The notes under the pieces are model-generated. The model was not told the DNA's origin. It was given only the letters and a program-made list of their open reading frames with translations, and made no database searches. 64,000 bases of DNA, from assembly GCA_036186865.1 (NCBI GenBank), contig AP025067.1, forward strand, positions 21,074,648 to 21,138,647, given 5' to 3'. Shown here in pieces: positions 1 to 10,158 of this stretch (the stretch's first letter is position 1; every line of letters starts with the position of its first letter). A program made the translations under genes and the position numbers. Origin of the DNA: Eustoma russellianum (Eukaryota > Streptophyta > Magnoliopsida > Gentianales > Gentianaceae).

Positions 1-150
1 AAGAGGTGTTGGCATAAATTGAGCCAAGAACAAACGGTTACAGTTCAAGGGGTATCATTGTGATGTTCTTTGCCATAGCTGAGGTTCAAATCAATTTGGA
101 ATAGAAGACAAAGTCTTGGAAACGTTTTCTAGCCTTTATTTGGCTCATCA
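1..150 (+). repeat. 3' end of a CRM-like gypsy LTR, cut by window edge
   Basis: This stretch matches the last 150 bases of the LTR that ends at 11636 with only a handful of differences, and it ends with the family terminus CTCATCA at 150. The sequence after it (TCTTC...) is not a primer site, so this is the outer edge of a 3' LTR or a solo LTR in plus orientation. Its start lies outside the window, so the target duplication cannot be tested. Confidence 0.85.
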
Positions 151-296
151 TCTTCAGTTGTTTCGGAGGTTTTCCTGAGGGCATTCTATTTGTGCCGTTT
201 CCACAGCCCCGCTCCCTCCCTCCTCTGTCCTTTCCTCCTCAACGTCTCTTCCCACTCCTCCCTCCCCTCAACTATGTGATTTTGCAAGTTTCTCGG

Positions 297-460
297 AGAA
301 TCTTTGTTTTGAAGTGCATACATAAGCAATCAGAAAAGAGGAAAGGGATGAAAAGAGAACAAGAATTACGATGTTTCCCACAGAATCTTGGTTTTGAAGT
401 GCATAAATAAGCGATCGGAAAAGAGGAAAGGGGATAAAAGAGAGCAAGAATTACAATGGG
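297..460 (+). repeat. 85-bp tandem duplication, two diverged units
   Basis: Unit one runs 297-381 and unit two about 382-460. Both begin AGAATCTT, continue with TTTTGAAGTGCATA and a purine-rich GAAAAGAGGAAAGG core, and end AAGAATTAC followed by RATG. The units differ at several positions, so the duplication is not recent. It lies just upstream of the possible ATG at 456. Confidence 0.75.
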
Positions 461-647
461 TAGCAAATCTTGTTTGGCAGGGATGGAAGTTCCCATTATT
501 GGCAGCGATTCAGTCAACTGGTTTCAAGTCTCAGTCTCTTCTTTCATATTTCCTTCTTCATCTACTTCGTCTTCTTCTTCTACTCCTAGTAAAGACTTGG
601 GCTCCTGTTCTGTTCTTGGGAACCCTCCTACTTATGTCTTTTCATGA
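456..647 (+). CDS. Short ORF, possible first exon or fragment of a host gene (Nup160-like?)
   Basis: A 63-codon frame starts ATGGGTAGCAAATCT. It contains MEVPIIGSDSVNW, a serine-rich linker and PPTYVFS before a stop. From memory, the N-terminus of plant nuclear pore protein Nup160 has a similar arrangement (MEVPIIGSDS near the start and a DPPTYV motif after a serine-rich stretch), so a Nup160-like first exon or exon fragment is one reading. The frame stops right after PPTYV, where a GT that could be a splice donor is present, but I cannot confirm splicing. It could equally be a pseudogene fragment or a chance ORF. The upstream pyrimidine-rich stretch is consistent with a 5' UTR. The overlapping frame 388-759 is longer but shows no recognisable motif. 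Confidence 0.25.
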   Translation: MGSKSCLAGMEVPIIGSDSVNWFQVSVSSFIFPSSSTSSSSSTPSKDLGSCSVLGNPPTYVFS

Positions 648-1184
648 ACCCATCATCCCTTTTCTTTTCTCCCTCAATTGCTCTTCTAAAGTTCATATGT
701 TGTTTTTGGGGACCCCTGGGGGAAGGACGGGTAGATGGGACTATCTTCTGTTGGAATGAGTATTTTGTATTGTTGGTTCATTAGTGTTGAAGTTAAAATC
801 ATCTGAACTTTGATGTTTAATTTAATGACAAGGTAGTTTTGTGAATTTTCTTTTCCGGCTACTTTTTTTTCTTTTAATGGATGAATTCCCACTTTCCCTT
901 GGTGGGAATAATTTTAACTTTTTCTTTAAAATAGTTTTATTGGAATTACTTGTGCTAATTTCTTGGAGTTCTTGTTTTTTCCAACATGAAAAGTAAGGCA
1001 TTCTGTAAATATAAGATGTGTGGTGACTTTCAATCCGGTACTCATAAGCATCTTAAAGGAGGGATATAGGAGTTTGGACATGTAGAAATAAGATTAGAAT
1101 ACTCTCCATGTTTTAGTGCCGTGGTAGGAAGTCATGTTTATCTTTTGAGAAGTTCATTATACAGTACCTATTATAAGCATAAAG

Positions 1185-2229
1185 TGATGAGCTACAGCCT
1201 AACCTTGTGGATACAAACACTGATGATGACACCTCACTGCCTGCACAGGTCCCATAACAAGGAGTATGGCTAAGAAGTTGTTGCATTGTGTTGAATCATT
1301 TCTTTATAGGCATGAAGAGGATGAACCAAGCAGAGATGATGTCCATTGGGTTTATGTGATACAAGCTTTGATCTAGTTGTATCAAAAACATGTTGTACAT
1401 ATCTTTAGTTGTTCTTTTTAATATTATTGGTTGGTTAACCTTGTTTTAGGATAGTTTGTGTCGTATTATTGCCTTGTTTTTCAGGTACACGTACTTAGCT
1501 TGAAAATGCAATTTGAATCTGAATTTTTGTTCAAGCAAGGTGGTGACAAGCAAGTAGCTTACAAGCAAGGAGGTGACAAGCATACATGTCAAAAATCTGA
1601 ATTGTTCTTCACGCCAAACATGGATGGACAAGCTGCTCAAAGCATGAACCAATTGGGAGAAGTCTTGCAAATGTTCAAACCAATCAAAAACAACTTGGAA
1701 ACAAAGCAAGCAAGCAGCACAAAATTGATCCAATCAGATTGAGGCTGTTTAAGGAGTAATTCACGCAAGTGTAGTTTGAAAATTCAAAGCCAAACTTGCA
1801 ACCAATCAAAGGCAATTCAAACCAAGTTGCTCAAAGTATTATCCAATCAAAATTGATCAAGAATTGAGGCTGAGAACAAGGATGGAAGCACGGCAAAACA
1901 ATTCAGCTTTCTTGGAACCAAAATTGTTCAAACAAATTACCAAGCAAACAGGTTCCTTTTAGACTTGTACTTTGTACTTTAAACCTTGTACCTTTGTAAA
2001 TTTCGTTGGTGATAAATAGACTAGGAACCTGAATGTACAAACTACCACCATTCAAAAACATTTCAATCAAAATTTCCTTTAAGGAATTCTCAACTCTTCT
2101 AGTTGAAGTTTAAACCACTAAAACGGTTTCTTTCAAGTTCATAGCCTAGAACTTGTTAGTATTTACTTCATTTTTGGTTTACAGCATCTTAGGGTCTCAA
2201 TGAGGTTTTAGATGGTTGGAATGCCAAAG
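1185..2229 (+). repeat. Element A 5' LTR, first part
   Basis: Begins TGATGAGCTACAG, the family LTR start. The opening section corresponds to the integrase tail module (GPITRSMAKK) found in related elements, but one base is missing near 1241 so the frame is broken here. The middle carries several CCAATCA motifs alternating with AAGCTGCTC-like words. A TATA-like GATAAATAG lies near 2011. The LTR is cut at 2229 by element F and resumes at 11484. Confidence 0.9.
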
Positions 2230-3549
2230 TGATGAGCCAAATGGGGGCTGGAAACGTTTGCCAAGGATGTTGTCTCCTACTCCAAACTGATTTGAACACA
2301 AGCTATGTCAAAGAACACCTCAAAGTCACCCTTTGATCTTTAACCGTTGTTCTTGGCTCAATCTATGCCAACACCTCTTCCTCTTTGGCACTCCAACACA
2401 TCTAAAACCTCAAAGAGACCCTAAGATGCTGTAAACCAAATAAAGAAGCAAATACTACCAAGTTCTAGGCTGGAACTTGAGAGAAAACCGTTTGGTGGCT
2501 TTAAACCTCAACTTGAAATGTTGAAGACTCCTTGAAGGAAATTCTGGTTCAAATGTATATTCATAATGGTTGTAAATTACATTCAGATTCTAAACTTCTT
2601 ATAACTAACGAAAATGATGGAAAGTACAAGTCCTAATGTACAAGGTACTAGCATAAAATGAGATGCTTGCTTTTTGAACAAGTTGGAGCAACTTTCGGTG
2701 AAAAGGAGCTGGTTGCTTCCCTCTTCTTCTTTGCTTGTCTTGAGCCATAGTTTTGATTGGTTTAAACATTGAGCAGCTTGCTTGAATCTCACCCTTGATT
2801 GGTTGTAAGTTGTAGCATTGATTTTTCAAAGAAATTCCCTTAGACAACCGTACATCTCTTGCTTGAATTCATCCAAAGTTTTGATTGGTTTATGGAGTGT
2901 GCAGCTTGGATAAAACTCAGCCTTGATTGGTTCTTACTTTGTGTTGAATTTTCAAACAAAATATCTAGTGAACCAGCCGAAAATCTCATGCCTTTTGATT
3001 GGATCCTTGGTTGAGCAGCTTGTTGAATTTTCTAACTTGATTGTGATTGGTTAAATCATTTGGTAGACTTCTTTCTATTGGTTGAAGGCTTGAGCTGCTT
3101 CCTCATTCTTGTTTTTCAACGTGAAGAACATTGTTGGAATTGACATGAGTGCTTGTTAAGCACCTTGCTTGCAAGCTACTTGAATTTCACTTCTTTGGTT
3201 GGACAAAAATTCAGGTTTGGTTTGCATCTTCAAGCTAAAAAAACGTGTACCTGAAAATAAGGCAAGAATACAACACAACTATCCTAAAACAAAGTTAACA
3301 AACTAACAATATTAAAAAGAACATATAAAGATATGTACAACATGCATTTGATACAACTAGATCATAGCTTGTATCATATAAACCCAATGGATGTCATCTT
3401 TGCTTGGCTCATCCTCTTCATGCCTGTAAAGAAATGATTCAACACAATGTAACAATTTCTTAGCCATACTCCTTGTTATGGGACCATTGTGGGGCAATGA
3501 GGTGTCATCGTCAGTGTTTGCATCTACAAGGTTAGGCTGTAGCTCATCA
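2230..3549 (-). repeat. Element F 3' LTR
   Basis: Reading the minus strand, it starts TGATGAGCTACAG at 3549 and ends GGCTCATCA at 2230. Its first about 190 bases are the last 63 codons of the polyprotein gene. A TTATAAG box lies near 2598-2604, with the CCAAT array upstream of it. It is the same length as the 5' LTR at 10159-11478. Confidence 0.96.
2754..3050 (-). promoter_or_regulatory. Array of six CCAATCA boxes in the U3 of element F
   Basis: TGATTGG (CCAATCA in element sense) occurs at 2754, 2796, 2882, 2924, 2996 and 3044. It alternates with words close to CAAGCTGCTC. The first four boxes repeat with a 128-bp period (2754 to 2882 and 2796 to 2924), so the array grew by tandem duplication. 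CCAAT boxes are the known binding site of NF-Y factors; that they act as enhancers here is inference from their position upstream of the TATA-like box. The same array is in the other LTR (about 10683-10979) and in degenerate form in the LTRs of A, B and C. Confidence 0.55.
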
Positions 3550-6500
3550 TTCCCTCCCACTTGAAAAGGATTCGTCCTCGAATCTGAATCAACACTAAAC
3601 GGAGAAAGGTCAGCAACATTAAAAGTTTTGAACGGTCCATCGCCTCTTGGCTTCAATTTGGAGTCCCTTTCCTTAGGGAATCTTTCTTTTCTCAAGTGTA
3701 ACCAAACAAGATCACCAGGTTCAAATATAACAACTTTACGATTCCTGTTGGCTCTATTGGCATACACTTTATTCTTAGCTTCAAGTTGTGACTTAACCTT
3801 TTCATGCAATTCTTTCACAAGTTTTGCTTTTCGTTCACCATCTAAACTAACACGTTCATGAACAGGTATGGGAACAAGATCAAGCGGGGACAAAGGGTTA
3901 AAGCCGTAAACAACTTCAAAAGGAGAATGCAATGTTCCACTATGAACAACTCTATTGTATGCAAACTCAATGTAAGCTAAGCAATCTTCCCAATTCTTTA
4001 GATTCTTTTGAATGACAACACGTAACAGTTGAGACAAAGTTCTATTAACGACTTCAGTTTGACCATCGGTTTGTGGGTGAGCAGTTGTGGAAAATAACAA
4101 TTTAGTACCAAGTTTACTCCACAAAACACGCCAAAAATGACTTAGAAACTTTGTATCTCTATCACTAACAATCGTACGTGGCATGCCATGTAATCTAACA
4201 ATTTCCTTAAAGAACAAATCAGCAATATGAATAGCATCATCAACTTTCTTACATGCAATGAAATGTCCCATTTTGGAAAATCTATCAACAACAACAAAGA
4301 TGCTATCTTTACCAGTTTTGGATCTAGGCAATCCTAATACAAAGTCCATAGAGATATCAGTCCAAGGTGAGCTTGGAACAGATAAAGGAGTGTACAATCC
4401 ATGTGGTTGTGTTCTAGATTTTGCTTGTTTGCAAGTAATACATTGGTCACAAATCTTATCAACATGTGCTCTCATATGCGGCCAGAAGAAATGTTCCTTA
4501 AGTGTTTCCAATGTTTTTAACGAGCCAAAATGACCCATTAAACCTCCTCCATGAGCTTCTTTTATCAACAACTCTCTTAATGAACACATTGGTACACATA
4601 ACTTATGTTCCTTAAACAAGTAACCATCATGCAAGTAATATTTGGCAAAAGGGGACTCAACGCATGCTTGATATATAGAACTAAAGTCATGATCAGAATG
4701 ATACATCTCTTTGATAGACTCAAAACCAAACATGTTACATGAAAGAGTAGTAATCAAAGTATAGCGACGAGATAAGGCATCAGCAACAACATTTTCTTTT
4801 CCTTGCTTATACTTGATCACATAAGGGAATTGTTCAATGAATTCAACCCACTTGGCATGTCTTTTGTTCAATTTTCCTTGACCCTTTAGATACTTAAGGC
4901 TTTCATGATCAGTATGAATCACAAATTCCTTAGGTTGCAGATAATGTTGCCAAGTTTGTAAGGAACGGACAAGTGCGTACAATTCTTTATCATAGGTTGA
5001 ATAATTGATGGAAGCTCCTTTCAATTTCTCACTAAAGTAGGCAACATGTTTGTTACCTTGATGCAATACGGCTCCAATGCCAACTCCACTGGCATCACAT
5101 TCAACTTCAAACATTTCATCAAAATTGGGCAATCTCAGGATGGGTGCAGAAGTTAGACGTTTCTTAAGTTCCTCAAAAGCTTGTTGTTGTGATTCTCCCC
5201 ATTCAAATCTTACATCTTTCTTGACTAATTCATTCAAGGGGGCAGCTATGGTGGAGAAATCCTTCACAAAACGTCTATAGAAACTAGCTAATCCATGAAA
5301 ACTCCTAATATCTCCAGCAGACTTAGGGGTTGGCCACTCAGTTATGGATTTAACTTTCTCTTGATCCACTTCAATTCCTTCAGCACTAATCACAAATCCT
5401 AAGAATGTAACCTTCTCCAGACAGAAAGAACACTTCTTGAAGTTAGCATACAGCTTCTCTTTCTGTAGTGTGACAAAAACGGCTCTTAGATGGTTCAGGT
5501 GTTCACCTAGGGTTTTGGAGTAGATAAGAATGTCATCAAAGTAAACTACTACAAATTTCCCTATGAATTTCCTTAAGACCTCATTCATTAACCTCATGAA
5601 AGTACTAGGGGCATTGGTTAAACCAAAGGGCATAACTAACCATTCGTACAATCCAAACTTAGTCTTAAAGGCAGTTTTCCATTCATCACCTTCCCTAATT
5701 CTGACTTGGAAATATCCTTGCTTAAGATCTACTTTGCTAAAGCACCTAGACCCATGCAACATATCCAACATGTCATCCAACCTAGGAATAGGGTACCTAT
5801 ACTTCACAGTGATCTTATTGATGGCTCTACAGTCAGTACACATTCTCCAAGTTCCATCTTTCTTAGGGACAATGATTACAGGAACAGCACACGGACTCAT
5901 ACTCTCTCTTACTTTACCTTGACTCAATAATTCCTCAACTTGCTTTTGGATTTCCTTAGTTTCCTCTGGATTGGCTCTATAGGCAGGTCTGTTTGGCAGA
6001 ACAGCTCCTGGAATGAAATCTATTTGATGCTCAATGCCTCTTAGAGGGGGTAAACCTGGGGGATCTCCTTCAGGAAACAAGCTAGAAAATTCTTGAAGTA
6101 AAGATGCAACTTCACTAGGTAAAGTAGATGGTATCTCTGATGAAGAGAATAGAGATTCTTTGTAAAGCAAGATATAAACATTTTTGTTTGAATTGATAGC
6201 ATGGAATACCTCACTTTGAGATGCAAAGAATGCGCTTTTCTTTAAAGATGGTTCAGCAGAAACTTTGTTTTCTTTCGGTTCAACTTTGAGATGAGAGCTT
6301 CTCAGTTGGTGTTCTTTGATAAAGATCCTTTCTAATTCCTTTTCTTTTGGATCATTGTAGCTTTTTAACATTCGTTGTTGATCCTCAAAGACTTTGTGTG
6401 GGGGTAAGGCATTTAATTTGAACAGTTTGTTGTTATGCCTAAAGGAATATCTATTTAGGTAACCATCATACGTAACCTTGTTGTCAAATTGCCACGGTCT

Positions 6501-8180
6501 ACCTAATAAGATATGACTTGATTGCATAGGGGCTACGTCACATAACACCTCAGCAGCATACCCACCAATTGACAAAGGAACTAGGACTTGCTTTGTTACT
6601 TTAACTTCACCACACTCATTAAGCCACGTAAGTCTATAAGGACGGGGGTGATTAATTAAAGGTAACTCAAGTTTCCTAACAAGCTCAAAACTTGCAACAT
6701 TTGTACATGAACCGGAGTCAATGATTAACGTGCAGACTTTCTTCTTAACCATACAGTGAATGTGGAATATGTTCTCTCGTTGTATTTCAGGTTCTTCGGT
6801 TTTAACTTGGGCACTTAGGGCTCGACGGACAACTAAGAACTCTTTCGTTTCACACTCATCAATCTCTTCACTAATTTCTTCTTCTTCCTCACACGTTTGT
6901 TCAATTTCTTTGTTTTCTTCACTCTCTTCCAATTCTTCCTCAGAATAATACTCATTAGACTCTTCAATAAACAAGATGCGTTTAGGGTTGGGACATTGAT
7001 TAGCAAAATGACCTTTTCCTAAGCACTTAAAACATTGAATATCACGAGTCTTAAAATTAGACGTACCTTCCACCTTGGCTTTGCCTTTATCAGTGATTGG
7101 AAGCTTTGGACGATTTTGGATGTTCTGGGTTGGTTTTCCTTGTGATCCACGGCCTTGGCCTTGTTGCGGACGGAATGGCGTCCTGGGCTGCGTTCTAGGA
7201 AAACTCAAAGGATTAGTCCGAAAAGAAGGGTTAGAAGTTTTTACCTTCAGTTGTCTTTCCACTTTCTCAGCAATGTGAACCATAGAAGCCAAATCTGAGT
7301 AAGGTGTAAGTTCCACCTTAAATGCAATTTCTTTATTCAAGCCAGCTAGAAATCTAGCCATTGTGGCTTCCTCCGCTTCTTCTATGTTAGCCTTGGTAAG
7401 CAAATGTTCTAATTCTTTATAAAATTCATCGACAGATCTATTACCTTGAGAAAGTTGTTGCAATTTCTGGAAAATGCTTCTTTCATAGGAAGGAGATATG
7501 AATCTCTTCCTCATCTCTTGTTTCAGCTCGGACCAAGTGACAACAGGGGGTTGTCTTGTTCTTCTCCTGGTGTTCTTCAATTGTTCCCACCAAAGTAAAG
7601 CATAATCTACAAATTCAAAAGTTGCATACCGCACTTTGGCCAATTCAGAATAGTTAGTGCAAGAATACATATGATCTACCTTTGTTTCCCATTGCAAATA
7701 TGCTTCAGGATCACTTTTTCCATGGAAGGGGGGAATAGTCAGTTTAGTAGTGATGTATTCTTCTTCAAGTTGTTCTTCAGGTTGACGTTCATTATATCTC
7801 TCTTCTAGGTAGGGTTCTTCATTGTACTCAGGGAGACTATCAAATCTTTCCTCAAAAGAAAGGTTCCTACGACCACCATTACTACCTCGACCTCTACCTC
7901 TACCTCTAAGTGATGTGCTTTTTCTGCGTTCAACATGAGACTCATTTTCATAAGAGGTGCCTTCTTGAAAAGGTACACTAGGTTCCTTTTGTTCTGAGGT
8001 AGGCTTTTCTACTCTGCTTAGCCTTTGTTTGTTATCCTCTATGTCACTTCTCATTAAACCAAATTGATTAACAAGGAAAGTGAGTGTTTGTTGTATATTC
8101 TCGAGGGTAACGGGGACTGGGGATGGGACAGGTGTAGATGGGGACGGGGATGATGCATTATCTTTCTGTTGGGGACCCAT
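3357..8180 (-). CDS. Element F gag-pro-RT-RNaseH-integrase polyprotein, 1607 aa
   Basis: One unbroken frame. Domains in order: Gag (retrotransposon gag core about 145-315); CCHC zinc knuckle C383, C386, H391, C396; a Glu-rich linker; aspartic protease with DSG at 488-490; reverse transcriptase with YFDD at 880-883; RNase H with D1029, E1066 and D1091; integrase zinc site H1210, H1217, C1247, C1250; and integrase core D1279, D1340, E1376. After GPFK (1515-1518) it jumps straight to TFNVADLSPF. The intact relative in element C has 24 further residues of the GPY/F region there, so F carries a 72-bp in-frame deletion. Residues from 1545 onward lie inside the 3' LTR and contain GPITRSMAKK, a tail I associate with CRM-clade integrases. 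No chromodomain was recognised. The start ATG is shared with element C. Catalytic residues look intact; whether integrase works without the GPY/F stretch is unknown. Confidence 0.95.
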   Translation of the reverse strand: MGPQQKDNASSPSPSTPVPSPVPVTLENIQQTLTFLVNQFGLMRSDIEDNKQRLSRVEKPTSEQKEPSVPFQEGTSYENESHVERRKSTSLRGRGRGRGSNGGRRNLSFEERFDSLPEYNEEPYLEERYNERQPEEQLEEEYITTKLTIPPFHGKSDPEAYLQWETKVDHMYSCTNYSELAKVRYATFEFVDYALLWWEQLKNTRRRTRQPPVVTWSELKQEMRKRFISPSYERSIFQKLQQLSQGNRSVDEFYKELEHLLTKANIEEAEEATMARFLAGLNKEIAFKVELTPYSDLASMVHIAEKVERQLKVKTSNPSFRTNPLSFPRTQPRTPFRPQQGQGRGSQGKPTQNIQNRPKLPITDKGKAKVEGTSNFKTRDIQCFKCLGKGHFANQCPNPKRILFIEESNEYYSEEELEESEENKEIEQTCEEEEEISEEIDECETKEFLVVRRALSAQVKTEEPEIQRENIFHIHCMVKKKVCTLIIDSGSCTNVASFELVRKLELPLINHPRPYRLTWLNECGEVKVTKQVLVPLSIGGYAAEVLCDVAPMQSSHILLGRPWQFDNKVTYDGYLNRYSFRHNNKLFKLNALPPHKVFEDQQRMLKSYNDPKEKELERIFIKEHQLRSSHLKVEPKENKVSAEPSLKKSAFFASQSEVFHAINSNKNVYILLYKESLFSSSEIPSTLPSEVASLLQEFSSLFPEGDPPGLPPLRGIEHQIDFIPGAVLPNRPAYRANPEETKEIQKQVEELLSQGKVRESMSPCAVPVIIVPKKDGTWRMCTDCRAINKITVKYRYPIPRLDDMLDMLHGSRCFSKVDLKQGYFQVRIREGDEWKTAFKTKFGLYEWLVMPFGLTNAPSTFMRLMNEVLRKFIGKFVVVYFDDILIYSKTLGEHLNHLRAVFVTLQKEKLYANFKKCSFCLEKVTFLGFVISAEGIEVDQEKVKSITEWPTPKSAGDIRSFHGLASFYRRFVKDFSTIAAPLNELVKKDVRFEWGESQQQAFEELKKRLTSAPILRLPNFDEMFEVECDASGVGIGAVLHQGNKHVAYFSEKLKGASINYSTYDKELYALVRSLQTWQHYLQPKEFVIHTDHESLKYLKGQGKLNKRHAKWVEFIEQFPYVIKYKQGKENVVADALSRRYTLITTLSCNMFGFESIKEMYHSDHDFSSIYQACVESPFAKYYLHDGYLFKEHKLCVPMCSLRELLIKEAHGGGLMGHFGSLKTLETLKEHFFWPHMRAHVDKICDQCITCKQAKSRTQPHGLYTPLSVPSSPWTDISMDFVLGLPRSKTGKDSIFVVVDRFSKMGHFIACKKVDDAIHIADLFFKEIVRLHGMPRTIVSDRDTKFLSHFWRVLWSKLGTKLLFSTTAHPQTDGQTEVVNRTLSQLLRVVIQKNLKNWEDCLAYIEFAYNRVVHSGTLHSPFEVVYGFNPLSPLDLVPIPVHERVSLDGERKAKLVKELHEKVKSQLEAKNKVYANRANRNRKVVIFEPGDLVWLHLRKERFPKERDSKLKPRGDGPFKTFNVADLSPFSVDSDSRTNPFQVGGNDELQPNLVDANTDDDTSLPHNGPITRSMAKKLLHCVESFLYRHEEDEPSKDDIHWVYMIQAMI
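3550..3562 (-). other. Polypurine tract of element F
   Basis: The minus strand reads AAGTGGGAGGGAA directly before the LTR start TGATGAG. This is the plus-strand primer site for reverse transcription. It is also translated, because the polyprotein frame runs through it into the LTR. Confidence 0.9.
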
Positions 8181-10144
8181 GATTCAGAAAACAATCTCAA
8201 AAGCCAAATAAAATATTGACAAGATGCAAATACTCCACTTTATGTTGACATTTGTTCAAAACAGCAATTTGGACTATATTTCCTAAAGATTCAAGTAAAT
8301 CACAGAAGTCAAATTGTTGTTCAGGCTGAAAGAAATCTACGGGGTTGTTTTAAGACAATCCCTTAATTTACTTTACAGCATATGCAATTATCAATTGTAG
8401 CAAAGTGAAAGTAAAGTCACACAAACAAAGTGCTAGCAAGGGTTTGCTTTAGAAACTTTCAATATTTCAAAACTACAACACTTTGGGGTTTGGTTTGGGC
8501 ACTTTCTTTCTTTTGAGCTTTGCACGGGATTTTCCCTTTATGCAACGTTTATCTTTGGGCTTTTTCCTCACTTGGCTTTCTTGTGCAATTCTCTCTTTGT
8601 CTTGCCTCTTACTTGTTGACAATTTTTGGCTTTTCTCTCGCGTATTTCTCAATCAAGCTTAATTTTCTTTCTTTGGATGGTTTTGCTTGATTGTTGTGAG
8701 ACTACTGCTCACGGCCTACATGAGACATTGCCCACGGCCTTTAATTGCACAAGATTGGTTGTATTTGGAATTTGAAAGTTCCTCGTACACAACACGGCTA
8801 AACACTATGTAGTGGGAATTCAATTCACAATTACAACAAGATCAAATTGTATACAGTGCAATGTAAGTTCAGAAATTGATCTAAAACAACAATGGGATAG
8901 CTCTTTAACAATGTGGGGCTTAAACAATTCCTATCTTTCAGAATATATCTAAGTCCAACAAGTTGTTTGAAACAATTGAAATCAACAAAAAGATGAAGCT
9001 ATTAGCATATAGCAAGATTTCAAATGAGCTTTAAAGGTTGTTTTGATCCACACGGTTTCTTGGGCAGTTTGTTCCTTTTTCTATTTTCTGTTTTTGATGC
9101 AAGTGTTCTAACTAATTCTAATATGGATAATTGCAACTTAGTTGTGCCTAAATGAAGTTTACAAAGGCTGGTTACCAACAACTAATGGAAAATCAGTTTT
9201 GATGCAACTAAGCTATCTTGTTTTGTTTGGTTTTCAAGTGACCTATCCTACTTTGTTTTTGGTTTGGTTTTTGTTATTATGTTGCAATCAGATTCTAAAC
9301 TAAATGATACTAAATGCAAGTGTTTAAAGCCTACTTATCAAACGCACAACTCTAGGAACTAGCCAGCACACTTAGTTATCTAAACTACTTGTTTTGATCT
9401 TTGTTTTCGGGTTTTCTTGTGTTAAGCTAAACAACCAATTAAACCTCTTAAACTATGTTGTAAACTAGCCTAACTAAGCTAAATAAGGTAGCACTAAAAC
9501 GTTTTGGACAGCATACACACAAACTACTAGAAACAGAATTTTAACAAGTAGTAAACTATCAACTATTCTAATTTTTGGTGTTTCAGGTTTTCTGATTTTA
9601 AGGACACAACTAGACTAACACTTAAACTACTAGATTAAGGTCTAATGAAGATCAACTAAGCTAGATATGGCAGCATATAAAACGTTCAAAACAGTTTGCA
9701 CACATGAACTAAAAACAGAATTTAAACAACTTGATTTCAACTACTATCAACTAACCTATTTTTTTGTTCACGGTTTTCAGTTTGAAGGAGTTAATTAACT
9801 ACCACTTAAAACTTCCAGATTAGGACCTAATGAACAATATCTAAGCTAGGTTGAACAATCACAAGCTGGCCACACACGGTTTTGCTTCAAGATACACAAT
9901 TCAACTCCTAACACACTTAAGTCTAATCTATGTTCTTTTTTTTTGGGGTGTTTCGGTTTTTGCTACTAAAACTAAGTTACCAAACTATTCTATACTATCC
10001 AATAAGCACTTTAAAACATAAACTAACTACCTAAACAAACAGCAATCCAACGCAATAAAAAAAAATCAGTACTCAAACGGTTTGGGCAGCATCATTGTAT
10101 ATGCAAGTTTAATCAATGTAAACATGAATAGAAGACTAACCAAG
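8181..10144 (-). other. Element F untranslated leader
   Basis: About 2 kb between primer site and gag with no long frame. It is rich in short A/T-laden direct repeats with ACTAG, TTAAAC and AAACCG words. The gag-proximal part is homologous to the leaders of A and C. In other gypsy elements such leaders hold packaging and translation signals; none can be pinpointed here. Confidence 0.7.
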
Positions 10145-10156
10145 GCTCTGATACCA
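10145..10156 (-). other. Primer binding site of element F (initiator tRNA-Met)
   Basis: The minus strand reads TGGTATCAGAGC two bases after the LTR end CTCATCA. This is the usual match to the 3' end of plant initiator methionine tRNA. Confidence 0.95.
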
Positions 10157-10158
10157 AT

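Larger units (their letters stand above)
151..1184. other. Host (non-transposon) segment between two LTRs
   Basis: No match to any of the gypsy or copia elements in the window. It opens with a pyrimidine-rich run (about 200-275) of the kind seen in plant 5' UTRs. A tandem duplication (297-460) and a short ORF (456-647) follow. From about 760 to 1184 it is AT-rich with no long open frame, which would fit intron or intergenic DNA. The 5 bases before the next LTR (TAAAG, 1180-1184) are the presumed target site of element A. Confidence 0.6.
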
